From the NCBI GenBank assembly GCA_015486015.1, contig WFSL01000010.1, forward strand, positions 41,540 through 105,539: a DNA stretch of 64,000 bases. Reading direction: 5' to 3'. Positions 9,688 through 20,788 of this stretch are shown one piece after another. The position numbers and the translations under genes are program-made. The first letter of the stretch is position 1. Every line of letters starts with the position of its first letter. This DNA is from Aquificota bacterium. GTDB taxonomy: Bacteria; Thermosulfidibacterota; Thermosulfidibacteria; Thermosulfidibacterales; B14-G1. A model generated the notes under the pieces. The model did no database searches and was not told the DNA's origin. It worked only from the letters and a program-made list of their open reading frames with translations.

Positions 9688-10632
9688 TCACACCTCCTCT
9701 ACCACCGCCTCATGTAAGAGGCGGTTAAAGTCTTCAACCCTAAGGAGCTCTGTCCCTGGGGTCATAGCTGTAGCTGCACCGGCGGCAAGGCCCCACCTGA
9801 AGGCCTCCTCAAATCCCTCGCCGTGCAGAAGGGCTAAGAGAAACGCTGCTATGAAAGAATCCCCTGAACCCACAGAGTTGACCAGCCTTATGGTGGGAGG
9901 AGTGCCCATGTAGATTTTGTTATTGGTCACCAACACTGCCCTCCCTTTACCTCGGGTGACCGCCACCACTTCCACCCCTAACTCATGCACTTCTTTGGCA
10001 GCCTGGATCACTTCATTTTCCCCTGCCCCTTTTAACTCTCTGCCCACCAACCTCTCCAATTCGTAAGTATTGGGCTTCACCATGAAGGGTTTAGCCTTTA
10101 CCCCTTGCTTTAAGGCATCACCGTCGGCGTCGAGCACTGCCTTTATCCCTCTTTCCTGGGCATCCTCGATGAGGTCCCTGTAAGTGGTTCTCGGGAGTCC
10201 AGGTGGTATGGAGCCGGCAAAGACCATAAATCGGGCAGCACAGTAGACACCCCCCATCTTCCAAAGTCTCTCCCTCAATTTATCCAGATCCTCCACCTTT
10301 ACCCTGGGCCCCTCAGCATTTATCCTCGTTTGGGTCCCAGACTCCCTCTCACTCACAATCACGTTTATTCGGGTATCGCCATCTATAGCCACAAAGGAGG
10401 TAAGGATCCCCTCTTCTGCTAAGAGAACACTCAGTGCACCCCCTTCATGTCCACCTATGAAGCCGTATGCGATGGTGGCTCCCCCCAAGGTGTTCACCAC
10501 TCGTGAGACGTTGATCCCTTTGCCACCAGGGTCTTTCCTCATGCCCCGCATCCGAATTACGTCATCCACCACGAGCCGATCCACTGTCAGGGTGAGATCG
10601 AGGGAGGGATTGAGGGTCACTGTTGCTATCAT
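9688..10632 (-). CDS. PfkB-family sugar-phosphate kinase (1-phosphofructokinase/Pfk-2-like)
   Basis: Ribokinase-fold kinase of the FruK/LacC/PfkB branch, 314 residues. It opens with [15 protein letters not shown], carries [11 protein letters not shown], and has the C-terminal catalytic signature [10 protein letters not shown] with the catalytic Asp. The family phosphorylates fructose-1-P, tagatose-6-P or fructose-6-P. The next gene encodes an FBP aldolase, so fructose-1,6-bisphosphate is the likely product, but the substrate is inferred. ATG 10632 has a GAGGAGG ribosome-binding site. Confidence 0.85.
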   Translation of the reverse strand: MIATVTLNPSLDLTLTVDRLVVDDVIRMRGMRKDPGGKGINVSRVVNTLGGATIAYGFIGGHEGGALSVLLAEEGILTSFVAIDGDTRINVIVSERESGTQTRINAEGPRVKVEDLDKLRERLWKMGGVYCAARFMVFAGSIPPGLPRTTYRDLIEDAQERGIKAVLDADGDALKQGVKAKPFMVKPNTYELERLVGRELKGAGENEVIQAAKEVHELGVEVVAVTRGKGRAVLVTNNKIYMGTPPTIRLVNSVGSGDSFIAAFLLALLHGEGFEEAFRWGLAAGAATAMTPGTELLRVEDFNRLLHEAVVEEV

Positions 10633-10701
10633 AGTGTTATCCTCCTCTACATTTTGGGCTGTAGGCGTAAGTATAACATTGAAGCAGGTTTGTTCAACGC
10701 C

Positions 10702-11370
10702 TCAGGCCAGGAGTACCGCAATAATGCCTGTAAGAAAGATCCCGTCGAAGGTGCCTGCCCCCCCTATGGAGGCTACAGGTGCCTCCAGCCGCTTGACCCT
10801 CTCAAGGTTCATGAGATCAGCTCCAATGAGGGTTCCCATGGTCCCAGAGATATAAGCTACAGGTGGGGAGAGAGCAGGGGAAAGGATGAGAGCTATCAGG
10901 GCAGCAAGAATAGGGGGTATGAAAAGGGGAACCACTATCCCTACTCCCCTTACTGGCTTGGACAACCGGTGGGTTACCAGGGCTACTACGGCCACACCTA
11001 TCAAAGGCTGCCAGGCAAAGGCCATCCTTATCCAGAGGTAGAGGGATAGGAGGGTAGGTATCACACATCCCCCCAAGTTCACAGCCAGCACTGTCTCTCT
11101 CATCCGAGGAACCCTCACCCTATAAGGCATTCCCCATACAGAGAAGACAATTTCGTCCTCCATCACAGGTTCCCCTCCAAAACGGGCAATGGGAATGTTG
11201 ATGAAGCTACCAATGAGGGAAAGGAAGAGAAGGGAGAAGAGTTGTTGAGGTGGGATGCCCAACCTCTGAAATGCCAAGGATATAATTCCCACCTGCACCA
11301 GGAAGAACAGGAAAGCGAGTCCAAATAAAAATATCAAAAAGTAGGCCAGCATCAATGGTAGAAAGAACAT
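10702..11370 (-). CDS. DUF1614-type integral membrane protein
   Basis: A hydrophobic 222-residue protein with about six predicted membrane segments, beginning MFFLPLMLAYFLIFLFGLAF and ending in a Gly/Ala-rich helix. The pattern FSLLFLSLIGSFINIPI and ISGTMGTLIGADL match the DUF1614 family as I recall it. No function is known. It is the first gene of the operon with pfkB and the aldolase, with a good GAGGAGGTG ribosome-binding site. Whether it has a metabolic link to them is unknown. Confidence 0.75.
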   Translation of the reverse strand: MFFLPLMLAYFLIFLFGLAFLFFLVQVGIISLAFQRLGIPPQQLFSLLFLSLIGSFINIPIARFGGEPVMEDEIVFSVWGMPYRVRVPRMRETVLAVNLGGCVIPTLLSLYLWIRMAFAWQPLIGVAVVALVTHRLSKPVRGVGIVVPLFIPPILAALIALILSPALSPPVAYISGTMGTLIGADLMNLERVKRLEAPVASIGGAGTFDGIFLTGIIAVLLA

Positions 11371-11531
11371 CCAACACCTCCTCTAATACCCTATCCGAGG
11401 GATCCACTCTTGTAAAGAAAGCGGACCTGAAAAAATTCTATTGATGCCCGGGGGTACCTTAGTCTTGACACATGAGGGGTACTATGTTACCAGAGTCACA
11501 AGGAATCAAAATCCCACGGGAGGTTTTGCAG

Positions 11532-12626
11532 ATGAAAGGGCGATCGTGGCTGTGGGCTTGCATTATGGGAGTGGTGCTCCTGTTTGCCCTGTCTCCCCCT
11601 CTGAGAGCTATAGAAAACAGCGCATGCTTGGACTGCCATGGTGATCCAGATATGGTAAAGGAGCTGCCTAATGGGAAGGCCGTTTCCCTATATGTCAACC
11701 CTGACAGATTTAAGGCCTCGGTTCATGGTCGAAACGGTATCGGGTGTACCGACTGCCACTCGGACATTGAAAAACTTAACTATGAAAAGGAGGTCCCTCA
11801 TCCTGTCCCTGTGGCTCCTGTCAATTGCGCCGACTGCCACGACGAAGAAAGTGCAGCCTATGAAGAGAGCGTGCACGCAAAGGCCAAGGCCAAAGGCATA
11901 AAGGGTGCTCCCACATGTGCAACCTGCCATCAGTACCATTATACCCCTTACTTGGCTGCTTACACCGTAAAGGAGAAAAGGGATCTTTTCTGTTCAAAAT
12001 GCCATGATCCAATGTCTCACCACAAGTGGCTAACCCAGAAGGAGACCCACTTTGCCCATGTAGATTGCTCCCTTTGCCATGCTAAGACAAAAGGCATGAC
12101 AAATTTGCGGCTGTACAATCCATTGACCATGAAGTTCATACCAGGGGGGAGAATCATCAAGGCTTTTGGAGGCAGCTACGATAGTTTCTTGAAGTCCTTA
12201 GACGCTAATAAAAATCACCAGCTTGAAAATGAAGAGTTGAAAGCGGTCAGTGATAAACTGGGCAAAAAAGGCTTTAGAGTAGCGCTTTATGGTGAAATGG
12301 TGGCAGAAAGTACCCCAGAAGTGCACAAGATCACTAAGAATGCTATAAGAAAATGTGATACTTGTCATTCACCTAAATCTCCTTATCTAAGAAGTGTGAG
12401 CTTTGTTCTTACTAAGCCTGACGGGGAAATTTCAAGCTATAAAGTAGAAAAAGCCTCATTAAGTAGCTTCACTACTTCGAAGTTCTACCTTCTTAGTGCT
12501 ACAAAGGTTAAATGGGTTGATATAATAGGGTTTATTTTAATCTTGGCAGGGCTCTGCTTTGCTGGGGGGCACTTCTTTATCAGGATCGTAACAATACCTA
12601 TCAGGAGAAAGAGGGGGGATAAATGA
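11532..12626 (+). CDS. Membrane-anchored heptahaem cytochrome c with EF-hand-like loop
   Basis: An exported 364-residue cytochrome. Seven CxxCH haem sites are seen: CLDCH, CTDCH, CADCH, CATCH, CSKCH, CSLCH, CDTCH. A signal peptide ([20 protein letters not shown]) precedes them and one C-terminal membrane helix (about 328-350) is followed by a basic tail, so the haem domain should face the periplasm. Residues 224-235 ([12 protein letters not shown]) fit an EF-hand Ca2+ loop, with His at the usual Gly. The start ATG 11532 has GGGAGG eight bases upstream; a longer frame from 11472 is unlikely. A cytochrome b gene follows after one base, so together they probably pass electrons between quinone and periplasm. 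The 3' half is visibly AT-richer than neighbours. Confidence 0.88.
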   Translation: MKGRSWLWACIMGVVLLFALSPPLRAIENSACLDCHGDPDMVKELPNGKAVSLYVNPDRFKASVHGRNGIGCTDCHSDIEKLNYEKEVPHPVPVAPVNCADCHDEESAAYEESVHAKAKAKGIKGAPTCATCHQYHYTPYLAAYTVKEKRDLFCSKCHDPMSHHKWLTQKETHFAHVDCSLCHAKTKGMTNLRLYNPLTMKFIPGGRIIKAFGGSYDSFLKSLDANKNHQLENEELKAVSDKLGKKGFRVALYGEMVAESTPEVHKITKNAIRKCDTCHSPKSPYLRSVSFVLTKPDGEISSYKVEKASLSSFTTSKFYLLSATKVKWVDIIGFILILAGLCFAGGHFFIRIVTIPIRRKRGDK

Positions 12627-12627
12627 G

Positions 12628-13251
12628 ATGAAAAGGATATATATTCATCCTATTCCTGTAAGGATATGGCATTGGATCCATGCTATAGGCATAGTGCTTT
12701 TGGTGATTACTGGATTTCAAATTCGCTTTGCCCAACATATTCATCTAATGAGTTTATCCACCGCAACAACTATGCACAACTGGATTGGTATCATTGTGAT
12801 TTTAGATTTTGTTTTATGGTTTATCTTTTACACTTTTACCGGTAAGATTAGGGTATACTTTCCCTCAGTGGAGGAGATCTTCAAGGGCACAATTCGCCAA
12901 GCTATCTTCTACGGTTATAAAATTTTTAAGGGGGCTGCCAGACCTTATCCTGTTACTGCAGAGAATAAGTTTAATCCACTCCAAAAATTGGCATATTTGG
13001 CTATTATGTTCATACTCGTTCCTATACAACTATTGACAGGTTTGCTACTATGGAAAGTAGAGGAGTTGAAGAATATTGTGGACTTTCTTGGTGGGGTAAA
13101 AGTCGTAGATACCGTCCATGTATTGCTGTTTTTCTTCTTTGTAGCATTTATTATTGCTCATATCTATCTTGGCACCTTGGGGCATACACCCCTTTCTGAT
13201 TATAAGGCCATGATCACAGGGTGGGAAGAAGAACCAGAAGAACACCAGTAA
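12628..13251 (+). CDS. Cytochrome b561/hydrogenase-type cytochrome b membrane subunit
   Basis: A 207-residue four-helix membrane protein. Likely haem-ligating His residues sit in [25 protein letters not shown] and IIAHIYLG, the pattern of the cytochrome b subunit of formate dehydrogenases and NiFe hydrogenases. It is coupled to the heptahaem cytochrome (one base apart). The pair resembles a quinol-cytochrome c electron-transfer module. No catalytic molybdenum or NiFe subunit is nearby, so the partner enzyme is unknown. Base composition is AT-rich compared with the flanking genes, possibly through transfer. Confidence 0.87.
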   Translation: MKRIYIHPIPVRIWHWIHAIGIVLLVITGFQIRFAQHIHLMSLSTATTMHNWIGIIVILDFVLWFIFYTFTGKIRVYFPSVEEIFKGTIRQAIFYGYKIFKGAARPYPVTAENKFNPLQKLAYLAIMFILVPIQLLTGLLLWKVEELKNIVDFLGGVKVVDTVHVLLFFFFVAFIIAHIYLGTLGHTPLSDYKAMITGWEEEPEEHQ

Positions 13252-13273
13252 AGTAGAAGCAGATGATTCAGGT

Positions 13274-13310
13274 AAGGGGACAATTTATTCAGTTGTCCCC
13301 TTTGCTTTTC
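13274..13310 (+). terminator. Rho-independent terminator after the cytochrome c/b pair
   Basis: Perfect 10-bp inverted repeat AAGGGGACAA (13274-13283) / TTGTCCCCTT (13293-13302) with a 9-base loop, followed by a T-rich stretch. It sits 22 bases after the cytochrome b stop codon. Confidence 0.85.
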
Positions 13311-13316
13311 CTTTTC

Positions 13317-13345
13317 TTGTCAATTAGATCTTGGCACTTTATTGT
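13317..13345 (+). promoter_or_regulatory. Candidate sigma-70 promoter for cysS
   Basis: TTGTCA (13317-13322), 17-base spacer, TATTGT (13340-13345). It lies just downstream of the terminator and 33 bases before the cysS start. Confidence 0.45.
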
Positions 13346-13378
13346 TATGAAATAACACACATTGACGAGGAGGGGGAT

Positions 13379-14821
13379 ATGTCCCTGAAGGTTTACAATA
13401 CCCTGGGCAGGAAAAAGGTGGAGTTCTCTCCCCTGAGGAAAGGTAGGGTGGGTATGTATGTGTGTGGTGTTACGGTTTATGACTACTGCCACATCGGTCA
13501 TGCCCGCTCAGTTCTGGTATTCGACATGATCTATCGGTATCTTAAGGCTAAAGGCTACAAAGTCATTTATGTTCGTAATTTCACGGATATAGACGACAAG
13601 ATCATCAATAGGGCAAACCAGGAGGGGGTGGATTTCAGGGAGGTTTCTGAGAGGTTCATAGGGGCCTTCTATGAGGACATGGACGCCTTAGGGGTTGAGC
13701 GGCCTGATGTGGAGCCTAAGGCCACGGAACACATCAAGGAAATGATAGAGATGGTCCGGGGGTTGGTAGACAGGGGTCACGCCTATACGGTGGATGGAGA
13801 CGTCTATTTTGATGTCATGAGCTTCTCTGATTACGGCAAGCTGTCGGGACGAAGCCTGGAAGAGATGAAGGCAGGGGCGAGGATAGAGGTAGGCGAGAAA
13901 AAAAGGAATCCCTTAGATTTCGCCCTTTGGAAGGCCTCTAAGTCTGGAGAGCCTGCCTGGGAGAGTCCTTGGGGGCTTGGCAGACCAGGCTGGCACATCG
14001 AATGTTCTGCTATGTCTATGAAGTATCTGGGAGAGACCTTGGACATTCACGGTGGCGGACTGGACCTCATCTTTCCCCACCACGAGAACGAGATTGCCCA
14101 ATCTGAGGCCTACACAGGCAAACCCTTCTGCCTCTATTGGATCCACAATGGGTTTGTGAGTGTGGAGGGGGAAAAGATGTCCAAATCTCTGGGTAATGTT
14201 CTCCTCATCCGAAAGATGGTGAAGGAGTATCACCCCGAAGCCTTAAGGCTCTTTTTGCTCTCTACCCATTACCGCAGCCCCATAGACTTCTCTCGTAAAG
14301 GCCTTGAGGAGGCTAAGGGGGCTATGAATCGCCTTTATCGGACCTTGGAGGCTATAGAGGAGGTGGGGGTGTCCAAGGAAGATCCCATTAGTGAAGAGGG
14401 TAAAGAGGTGGCGGCCCGCTTGAAGGAGAAGAGGGAGGCCTTCTTTGCTGCAATGGACGACGATTTTAATTCGGCTCTGGCCTTGGCCAAGGTCTTTGAG
14501 GGGGCCAGGGAGATGAACCGTTTTCTTAAGGAGAGTGGCGAATCCTATGAGGAGAAGGCGAGGGTGGCAGGAGTCTTTATGGAATTGGTGGGGCCTGTGA
14601 AAGGGGTTTTTGGTATCCTAAGGGTAACCCCCCAAAACTGGTTCAAAGGGATCAAGGAACTGCCTATGTCTGTGGAGGAGATAGAGAGGCTTATCCAGGA
14701 AAGGCAAGAGGCCAGGAGGGTGAAGGATTGGGCCCGGGCCGATTCCATTAGGGATGAGCTTAAGGCCAAGGGTATTGTTTTGGAGGATAAGCCTAAGGGT
14801 ACCATCTGGAGGCTGGCATAA
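13379..14821 (+). CDS. cysS: Cysteinyl-tRNA synthetase
   Basis: Charges tRNA-Cys. The class I signatures are HIGHARS near the N-terminus and EKMSKSLGN. Zinc-site residues are in [10 protein letters not shown] and [10 protein letters not shown], and the family hallmark [15 protein letters not shown] is intact. The start is ATG 13379 with a strong GAGGAGGGG ribosome-binding site; an upstream in-frame TTG at 13331 lies in the promoter region and is rejected. The length (480 residues) is normal. The gene heads a plus-strand housekeeping block. Confidence 0.96.
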   Translation: MSLKVYNTLGRKKVEFSPLRKGRVGMYVCGVTVYDYCHIGHARSVLVFDMIYRYLKAKGYKVIYVRNFTDIDDKIINRANQEGVDFREVSERFIGAFYEDMDALGVERPDVEPKATEHIKEMIEMVRGLVDRGHAYTVDGDVYFDVMSFSDYGKLSGRSLEEMKAGARIEVGEKKRNPLDFALWKASKSGEPAWESPWGLGRPGWHIECSAMSMKYLGETLDIHGGGLDLIFPHHENEIAQSEAYTGKPFCLYWIHNGFVSVEGEKMSKSLGNVLLIRKMVKEYHPEALRLFLLSTHYRSPIDFSRKGLEEAKGAMNRLYRTLEAIEEVGVSKEDPISEEGKEVAARLKEKREAFFAAMDDDFNSALALAKVFEGAREMNRFLKESGESYEEKARVAGVFMELVGPVKGVFGILRVTPQNWFKGIKELPMSVEEIERLIQERQEARRVKDWARADSIRDELKAKGIVLEDKPKGTIWRLA

Positions 14822-14824
14822 ATT

Positions 14825-15952
14825 ATGGAGATCACCTCTTTCATAGTTATGGATATACTGGAGCGTGCCAAGGAGCTGGAGGCTAAGGGTGTTGACGTGG
14901 TCCACATGGAGGTGGGGGAGCCAGATTTCCCCTCCCCTGACGAGGTGATAGAGGCGGGGGTAAAGGCACTTTGCGACAAAAAAACGGCTTACACCCAGAG
15001 CGTGGGGATACCTGAGTTGAGGGAGGCCATCTCTGGCTATTACTTAGACCAATACAAGCTGGAGATAGGGCCCGAAAGGATCATTCTGACTCCTGGTTCC
15101 TCTCCTGCCCTTTTGGCAGCCATTCGCATTTGTACAGAGGGGGATAGGGTATGTGGCCTTCCCGATCCTGGATATCCCTGCTATAAGAACATGGCCCGTT
15201 TCTTAGGAGGCAGATTTGTCTCTCTTCCCGTGGAGGCAGAAGGGGGATTCAAGGTATTTCCCTATCAGTTGGATGGAATCGGTGCCCTTGTGATCAACTC
15301 ACCAGCCAATCCTACAGGGACTGTTTATGGCCGAGAGGAGTTAGGGCTCTTGGTGGAAGAAGCTGCCAAGAGGGGCGTTGCCATTATATCAGATGAGATC
15401 TATCACGGGATCACCTATGATAAGCCTGCCTCATCGGTCTTGGAGTTCACTGATGAGGCTATAGTGGTTAACGGCTTCTCTAAGTTCTTCCTTATGACAG
15501 GCTGGCGTTTAGGATGGATGGTGGTGCCTCGGAAGATGGTCCGCCTGGTTCAGTCTATAGTCCAAAATCTCTTTATCTGTCCTCCGGCAGCGGCCCAATA
15601 TGCGGCCCTTGCCTGCTTTGAGGGGGCTGTCTTGGCCCAGTTTCGGGAGAAGGTAAAGATTTATAGAAAGAGGCGAGACTTCATTGTTGAGGCCCTTAGT
15701 GAGATGGGGTTAAATGTTGGTGTGATGCCTCAGGGTGCCTTTTACGTCTATGCAAACGTCTCCAAGTATACCCAGGACTCTTATTCCTTTGCCAAAAGGG
15801 CCTTGGAGGAGGCCCATATAGGCATCACCCCTGGGGTGGATTTTGGGGACAATAAGACTCGCCTATATGTGCGTTTTTCCTATGCCAATACCTTAGAGCG
15901 CTTGGGAGAAGGTATGAGGCGTCTTAGGGAATGGCTGAGGGTTTTGGTTTAG
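14825..15952 (+). CDS. Class I/II PLP-dependent aminotransferase
   Basis: Fold-type I aminotransferase of 375 residues in the aspartate/aromatic group. Visible motifs: MEVGEPDFPSPDEV at the N-terminus, NSPANPTGTVY with the cofactor-contact Asn, ISDEIYHGITY with the Asp/Tyr pair, and the PLP lysine in NGFSKFFLMTGWRLGW. The substrate is not determinable; aspartate, alanine or branched substrates are possible. It starts 3 bases after cysS and ends 3 bases before the SAM hydrolase, so the three are cotranscribed. Confidence 0.88.
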   Translation: MEITSFIVMDILERAKELEAKGVDVVHMEVGEPDFPSPDEVIEAGVKALCDKKTAYTQSVGIPELREAISGYYLDQYKLEIGPERIILTPGSSPALLAAIRICTEGDRVCGLPDPGYPCYKNMARFLGGRFVSLPVEAEGGFKVFPYQLDGIGALVINSPANPTGTVYGREELGLLVEEAAKRGVAIISDEIYHGITYDKPASSVLEFTDEAIVVNGFSKFFLMTGWRLGWMVVPRKMVRLVQSIVQNLFICPPAAAQYAALACFEGAVLAQFREKVKIYRKRRDFIVEALSEMGLNVGVMPQGAFYVYANVSKYTQDSYSFAKRALEEAHIGITPGVDFGDNKTRLYVRFSYANTLERLGEGMRRLREWLRVLV

Positions 15953-15955
15953 GCT

Positions 15956-16729
15956 ATGGCCTTAGTCACCCTTCTCACCGATTTCGGAGATTCCCCCTAT
16001 CCAGGCATTATGAAGGGAGTCGTTTTATCTATTGCTCCCCAGGCTAAAGTGGTGGATCTTCATCATCACGTGCCTATGGGTGACGTTACTGTTGCTGCTT
16101 TTATTCTTTACAATTCCTTTAGCTGTTTTCCCGCTGGTAGCGTCCATGTGGCCGTGGTGGATCCTGGCGTAGGGAGCGAGAGGAGGGTGCTTATGGCCCA
16201 TGCGGGGGAACACCTCTTTGTGGTCCCTGACAATGGTCTCCTTACCCTGGTCTTGGAAAGGGTGAAGGGGGTTAGGGTCTTTGCCTTTGGGCGTTGGGAG
16301 TTTGTTTTGCCTGGTGTGAGTGCAACCTTTCATGGCCGGGACATCTTTGCGCCTCTGGGGGCCTGGTTGGCCCGAGGTGTGCCTATGCCTATGCTGGGTA
16401 GGCCTGCTGTAGACCCTGTGATGCTTGATGCACCCAAGCCCAGAAGGGAAGGGGATAGGCTTTTGGGCCAAGTCATGTGGGTGGATCCCTTTGGCAATCT
16501 TGTGACCAATATAGAGAAGAGGATGGTGGGGCAGAATAGGGTGGAGGGTGTGATCGCCAAGGGGAGATGCTTACCCCTATGCACCCATTACGGTGAGCTA
16601 TCTCCTGGGGAGCCTGGCGCTATCTGGAATAGCTGGGAGCTGTTGGAGGTATTTGTGAGTAATGGCAAGGCCAACGAACTCCTTGGCCTCAGAAGGGGCG
16701 ATACAGTGCTTCTTGGGGTCAGGTCTTGA
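15956..16729 (+). CDS. S-adenosyl-L-methionine hydrolase (DUF62/SAM hydroxide adenosyltransferase)
   Basis: A 257-residue member of the chlorinase/fluorinase superfamily. It starts with LVTLLTDFGDSPYPGIMKG and has VDLHHHVPMGDV, VHVAVVDPGVGSERR and VPDNGLLTLV, the conserved core of the family. Most characterised non-halogenase members hydrolyse SAM to adenosine and methionine, and nothing here suggests halide chemistry. Its presence after an aminotransferase could point to methionine/SAM recycling, which is inference. Confidence 0.85.
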   Translation: MALVTLLTDFGDSPYPGIMKGVVLSIAPQAKVVDLHHHVPMGDVTVAAFILYNSFSCFPAGSVHVAVVDPGVGSERRVLMAHAGEHLFVVPDNGLLTLVLERVKGVRVFAFGRWEFVLPGVSATFHGRDIFAPLGAWLARGVPMPMLGRPAVDPVMLDAPKPRREGDRLLGQVMWVDPFGNLVTNIEKRMVGQNRVEGVIAKGRCLPLCTHYGELSPGEPGAIWNSWELLEVFVSNGKANELLGLRRGDTVLLGVRS

Positions 16730-16806
16730 ATTTGGCAATTTTGGCTTTCGCTTCTTTACAAAAACACTAGCCGGATTCTTTATGTTTTTAACTGAAATAG
16801 ACCCAA

Positions 16807-16833
16807 TTGACACGTGTGCGTTTCTCATATAAA
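16807..16833 (+). promoter_or_regulatory. Candidate sigma-70 promoter for prfB-rpsB-tsf-pyrH-frr
   Basis: Perfect TTGACA (16807-16812) and TATAAA (16828-16833), with a short 15-base spacer. It lies 27 bases before the prfB ATG in the only sizeable gap (131 bases) of this block. Confidence 0.45.
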
Positions 16834-16860
16834 CAAGCCCCGTTATTTCAGGGGGGTGCC

Positions 16861-18046
16861 ATGTGGGATGAAAGAAAGATAAGGCTGAAAGGGATAATGA
16901 AAAGACTGGAGCAGCTTGGGAGGCATCTTTGACATCTCTGGTAAGGAGGCCAGGATAGCGTCCTTAGAGGAGAAGTCGTATAGGGATGACTTCTGGCATG
17001 ATCCCGCCAAGGCTAAGGAGATCTTACAAGAGAAGAGCCACCTGGAGGAGGAGGTTAACACCTTTAAGGGGCTGTTAAGGCAGTGGGAGGATGCCGATGC
17101 CCTCGTGGATCTTGCCCAGGAAGCTCAGGATCTCTCGCTGGTGGAGGAGATAGATGGGCAGATTTCCCAGTTAGAGGCTGCCCTCCAGCGTGCAGAGCTC
17201 AAGGTTTTCCTCTCTGGGGGAGAAGACCGGAACAATGCGATTGTATCCATCAATCCCGGTGCGGGGGGTACTGAATCTCAGGATTGGGCTGCTATGCTTC
17301 TTCGCATGTACACCCGATGGGCTGAGGGAAAGGGATACAAGGTGAGGCTTTTGGATTACCAGGGGGCAGAGGATGCGGGGATCAAGGGGGCAACTTTCAT
17401 AGTGGAAGGCCCCTATGCCTATGGGTATCTTAAAGGGGAGACGGGGGTGCACCGATTGGTGCGTATTTCCCCCTTTGACGCTGCCAGGAGGCGCCATACC
17501 TCCTTTGCTTCTGTGTTTGTATACCCGGAGGTGGAGAGGAGTATAGATATAGAGATAAGGGATAAGGACCTCAGGATTGAGACTTACAGGGCCAGTGGTC
17601 CAGGGGGACAGCACGTCAATGTGACAGATTCGGCTGTGCGCATAACCCACATACCTACAGGAATTGTGGTCCAGTGTCAGAATGAGCGTTCCCAGTTAAG
17701 AAACAAGGAGATGGCGATGAAGGTCTTAAAGGCACGCCTTTATGAGCTCAAGAAGAAGGAGATGGATAAAGAGAAGGAGGCTTTAGAGAAGGGCAAGAAG
17801 GAGATCGCCTGGGGCTCTCAGATTAGGTCATATGTGCTCCACCCTTATAGGATGGTAAAGGATCATCGTACAGGGGTTGAAAGGGGAAACGCAGATGGGG
17901 TATTGGATGGAGACCTGGACCCATTTATAGAGGGATACCTCTTATGGGCCGGGAAGAAGGGGAATTACGCACGTCCCCCCTCTTTCCAGGGTGCCTCTAT
18001 GAGAGGTGAAGATAGGGGGACGGAGGAGAAAACCCAGGGGAGGTAA
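16861..18046 (+). CDS. prfB: Peptide chain release factor 2, expressed through a programmed +1 frameshift
   Basis: RF2 reads UGA and UAA. The first frame starts at ATG 16861 behind a G-rich ribosome-binding site and stops at TGA 16930-16932 after 23 codons. Shifting +1 at CTT-TGA-C joins it to the long frame from 16931. The main frame has the stop-codon tripeptide motif SPF in [15 protein letters not shown], the catalytic GGQ in GPGGQHVN and [19 protein letters not shown]. The predicted product is about 394 residues. It ends with roughly 25 extra residues (Gly/Arg/Glu-rich) compared with typical RF2. The stop lies 4 bases before rpsB. Confidence 0.93.
16918..16933 (+). promoter_or_regulatory. 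RF2 autoregulatory +1 frameshift site
   Basis: GGGAGG (16918-16923) acts as an internal Shine-Dalgarno, three bases before CTT-TGA-C (16927-16933). This is the canonical RF2 arrangement: low RF2 lets the ribosome pause at UGA and slip +1. Seen directly; the mechanism is established for prfB. Confidence 0.9.
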
Positions 18047-18050
18047 GGAT

Positions 18051-18884
18051 ATGGCAGTTCTTACCATGAAGCAGCTCCTTGAGGCAGGGGTGCATTTTGG
18101 CCATCAAACACGCCGTTGGAACCCTAAGATGAAGCCCTATATCTTCACAGCGCGAAATGGCATCTACATCATTGATTTGCAGAAGACACTCACTATGTTT
18201 GAGACGGCCTATAACTTTGTCCGAGATCAGGTTGCCGAAGGGGCCAAGGTACTCTTTGTGGGTACAAAGAAGCAGGCCAAGGAGTCTATTGAGGAGGAGG
18301 CCACGCGGTGTGGCATGTTCTATGTGAGCCACAGATGGCTTGGGGGAACCCTCACAAACTTTGCCACTATCAGAAAGAGTGTCGAAAGGCTGAGGGAATT
18401 GGAGACTATGCGGGATGGTGGATTTTTTGACAATATTACAAAGAAGGAGGGGATTGCTATAAACAGGAAGATAGAAAAATTGCAGAGGAACCTTCAGGGC
18501 ATCAAAGACATGGAAGAACTTCCTCAACTGCTCTGGGTGGTGGATCCCAAAAAGGAGTACATCGCCGTGAGGGAGGCAAGAAAGATGGGAATACCCATTG
18601 TGGCTATTGTGGACACCAACTGCGATCCGGACGAAGTGGATTATGTCATCCCAGGCAATGACGATGCCATTAGGGCTATCAGGCTCCTTACCTCTAAGAT
18701 AGCCGACGCTGTGATAGAGGGTCAGCATTTGTATATGGAGAAGGTAGGGACTGAGATGGCAGCTCGGGAGGAATCCTCTAATGTCGAGGAGGCTGCACCC
18801 AAAGAGGCTGATATTGCAGGTGGTATCGAGGTGGAAGAGGAGATGGAAGAACTGGAAGAATATGAGGAGGATTGGGAGGATTAG
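18051..18884 (+). CDS. rpsB: 30S ribosomal protein S2
   Basis: The 277-residue S2 begins [20 protein letters not shown] and has [33 protein letters not shown] and [20 protein letters not shown], all standard S2 signatures. ATG 18051 has an AGGGGAGG ribosome-binding site; an upstream in-frame start at 18006 lies inside prfB and is rejected. The last 45 or so residues form a very acidic tail rich in Glu, common in S2. No separate S2 leader RNA is possible because prfB ends 4 bases upstream. Confidence 0.96.
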   Translation: MAVLTMKQLLEAGVHFGHQTRRWNPKMKPYIFTARNGIYIIDLQKTLTMFETAYNFVRDQVAEGAKVLFVGTKKQAKESIEEEATRCGMFYVSHRWLGGTLTNFATIRKSVERLRELETMRDGGFFDNITKKEGIAINRKIEKLQRNLQGIKDMEELPQLLWVVDPKKEYIAVREARKMGIPIVAIVDTNCDPDEVDYVIPGNDDAIRAIRLLTSKIADAVIEGQHLYMEKVGTEMAAREESSNVEEAAPKEADIAGGIEVEEEMEELEEYEEDWED

Positions 18885-18886
18885 GT

Positions 18887-20208
<1,322 letters not shown>

Positions 20209-20209
20209 G

Positions 20210-20767
20210 ATGTTGGATGACCTCTACAGGCAGTTGAAGGAGAAGATGGAAAAATCCCTGTCAAGGTTAGAGAAGGAACTGGGAGGAATCCGAACCGGAA
20301 GGGCTTCTACCACCCTCTTTGAGGATGTAAGGGTACCTTACTATGGGACCCTTACTCCTCTCAGTCAGCTTGCCACTATTTCCGTGCCGGAGGCTCGGCT
20401 CATCAGCATCCAACCTTGGGATAAATCTATAATCAAGGAGATAGAGAAGGCTATTACCCATTCTGATCTGGGCCTGACACCCACCTCAGACGGTAACATC
20501 ATCCGCATCGTGTTTCCTCCCCTTACAGAGGAGAGGAGGAAGGAGCTCGTCAGGCTGGTAAGGAGGATTGGTGAGGAGTACAAGGTGGCCATACGCAATA
20601 TCCGCAGGGAAGGCAATGAAGAGGTGAAGGGCATGGAGAAGGAGAAGCTCATCTCTGAGGATGAAGGGAAGAGGGCGATAAAGGAGATCCAGAGGATCAC
20701 AGATGAGTACATAAAGAGGGTAGATGAGGCCCTTTCTGTAAAGGAAAGGGAGATAATGGAGTTTTGA
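20210..20767 (+). CDS. frr: Ribosome recycling factor
   Basis: Splits post-termination ribosomes with EF-G. The 185-residue protein shows the typical GGIRTGRASTTLFEDVRVPYYG, the ISVPEARLISIQPWD core and the C-terminal helix with VAIRNIRREGNEEVKGMEKE. The length and operon position (after pyrH) are standard. Confidence 0.96.
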   Translation: MLDDLYRQLKEKMEKSLSRLEKELGGIRTGRASTTLFEDVRVPYYGTLTPLSQLATISVPEARLISIQPWDKSIIKEIEKAITHSDLGLTPTSDGNIIRIVFPPLTEERRKELVRLVRRIGEEYKVAIRNIRREGNEEVKGMEKEKLISEDEGKRAIKEIQRITDEYIKRVDEALSVKEREIMEF

Positions 20768-20788
20768 TCGCTCGTCAGGAGGTTTGCT

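Noticed and set aside
11472..11531. Upstream start of the heptahaem cytochrome
   Set aside because: Would place 20 residues before the signal peptide; ATG 11532 has a GGGAGG site.
13331..13378. Longer N-terminus for cysS starting at TTG 13331
   Set aside because: It lies in the promoter region; ATG 13379 has a strong ribosome-binding site and matches the family start.
13252..13378. T-box leader before cysS
   Set aside because: The hairpin there belongs to the upstream terminator and no T-box sequence is seen.
18006..18050. Upstream start for rpsB
   Set aside because: Inside prfB and without conservation; [18 protein letters not shown] begins at 18051.
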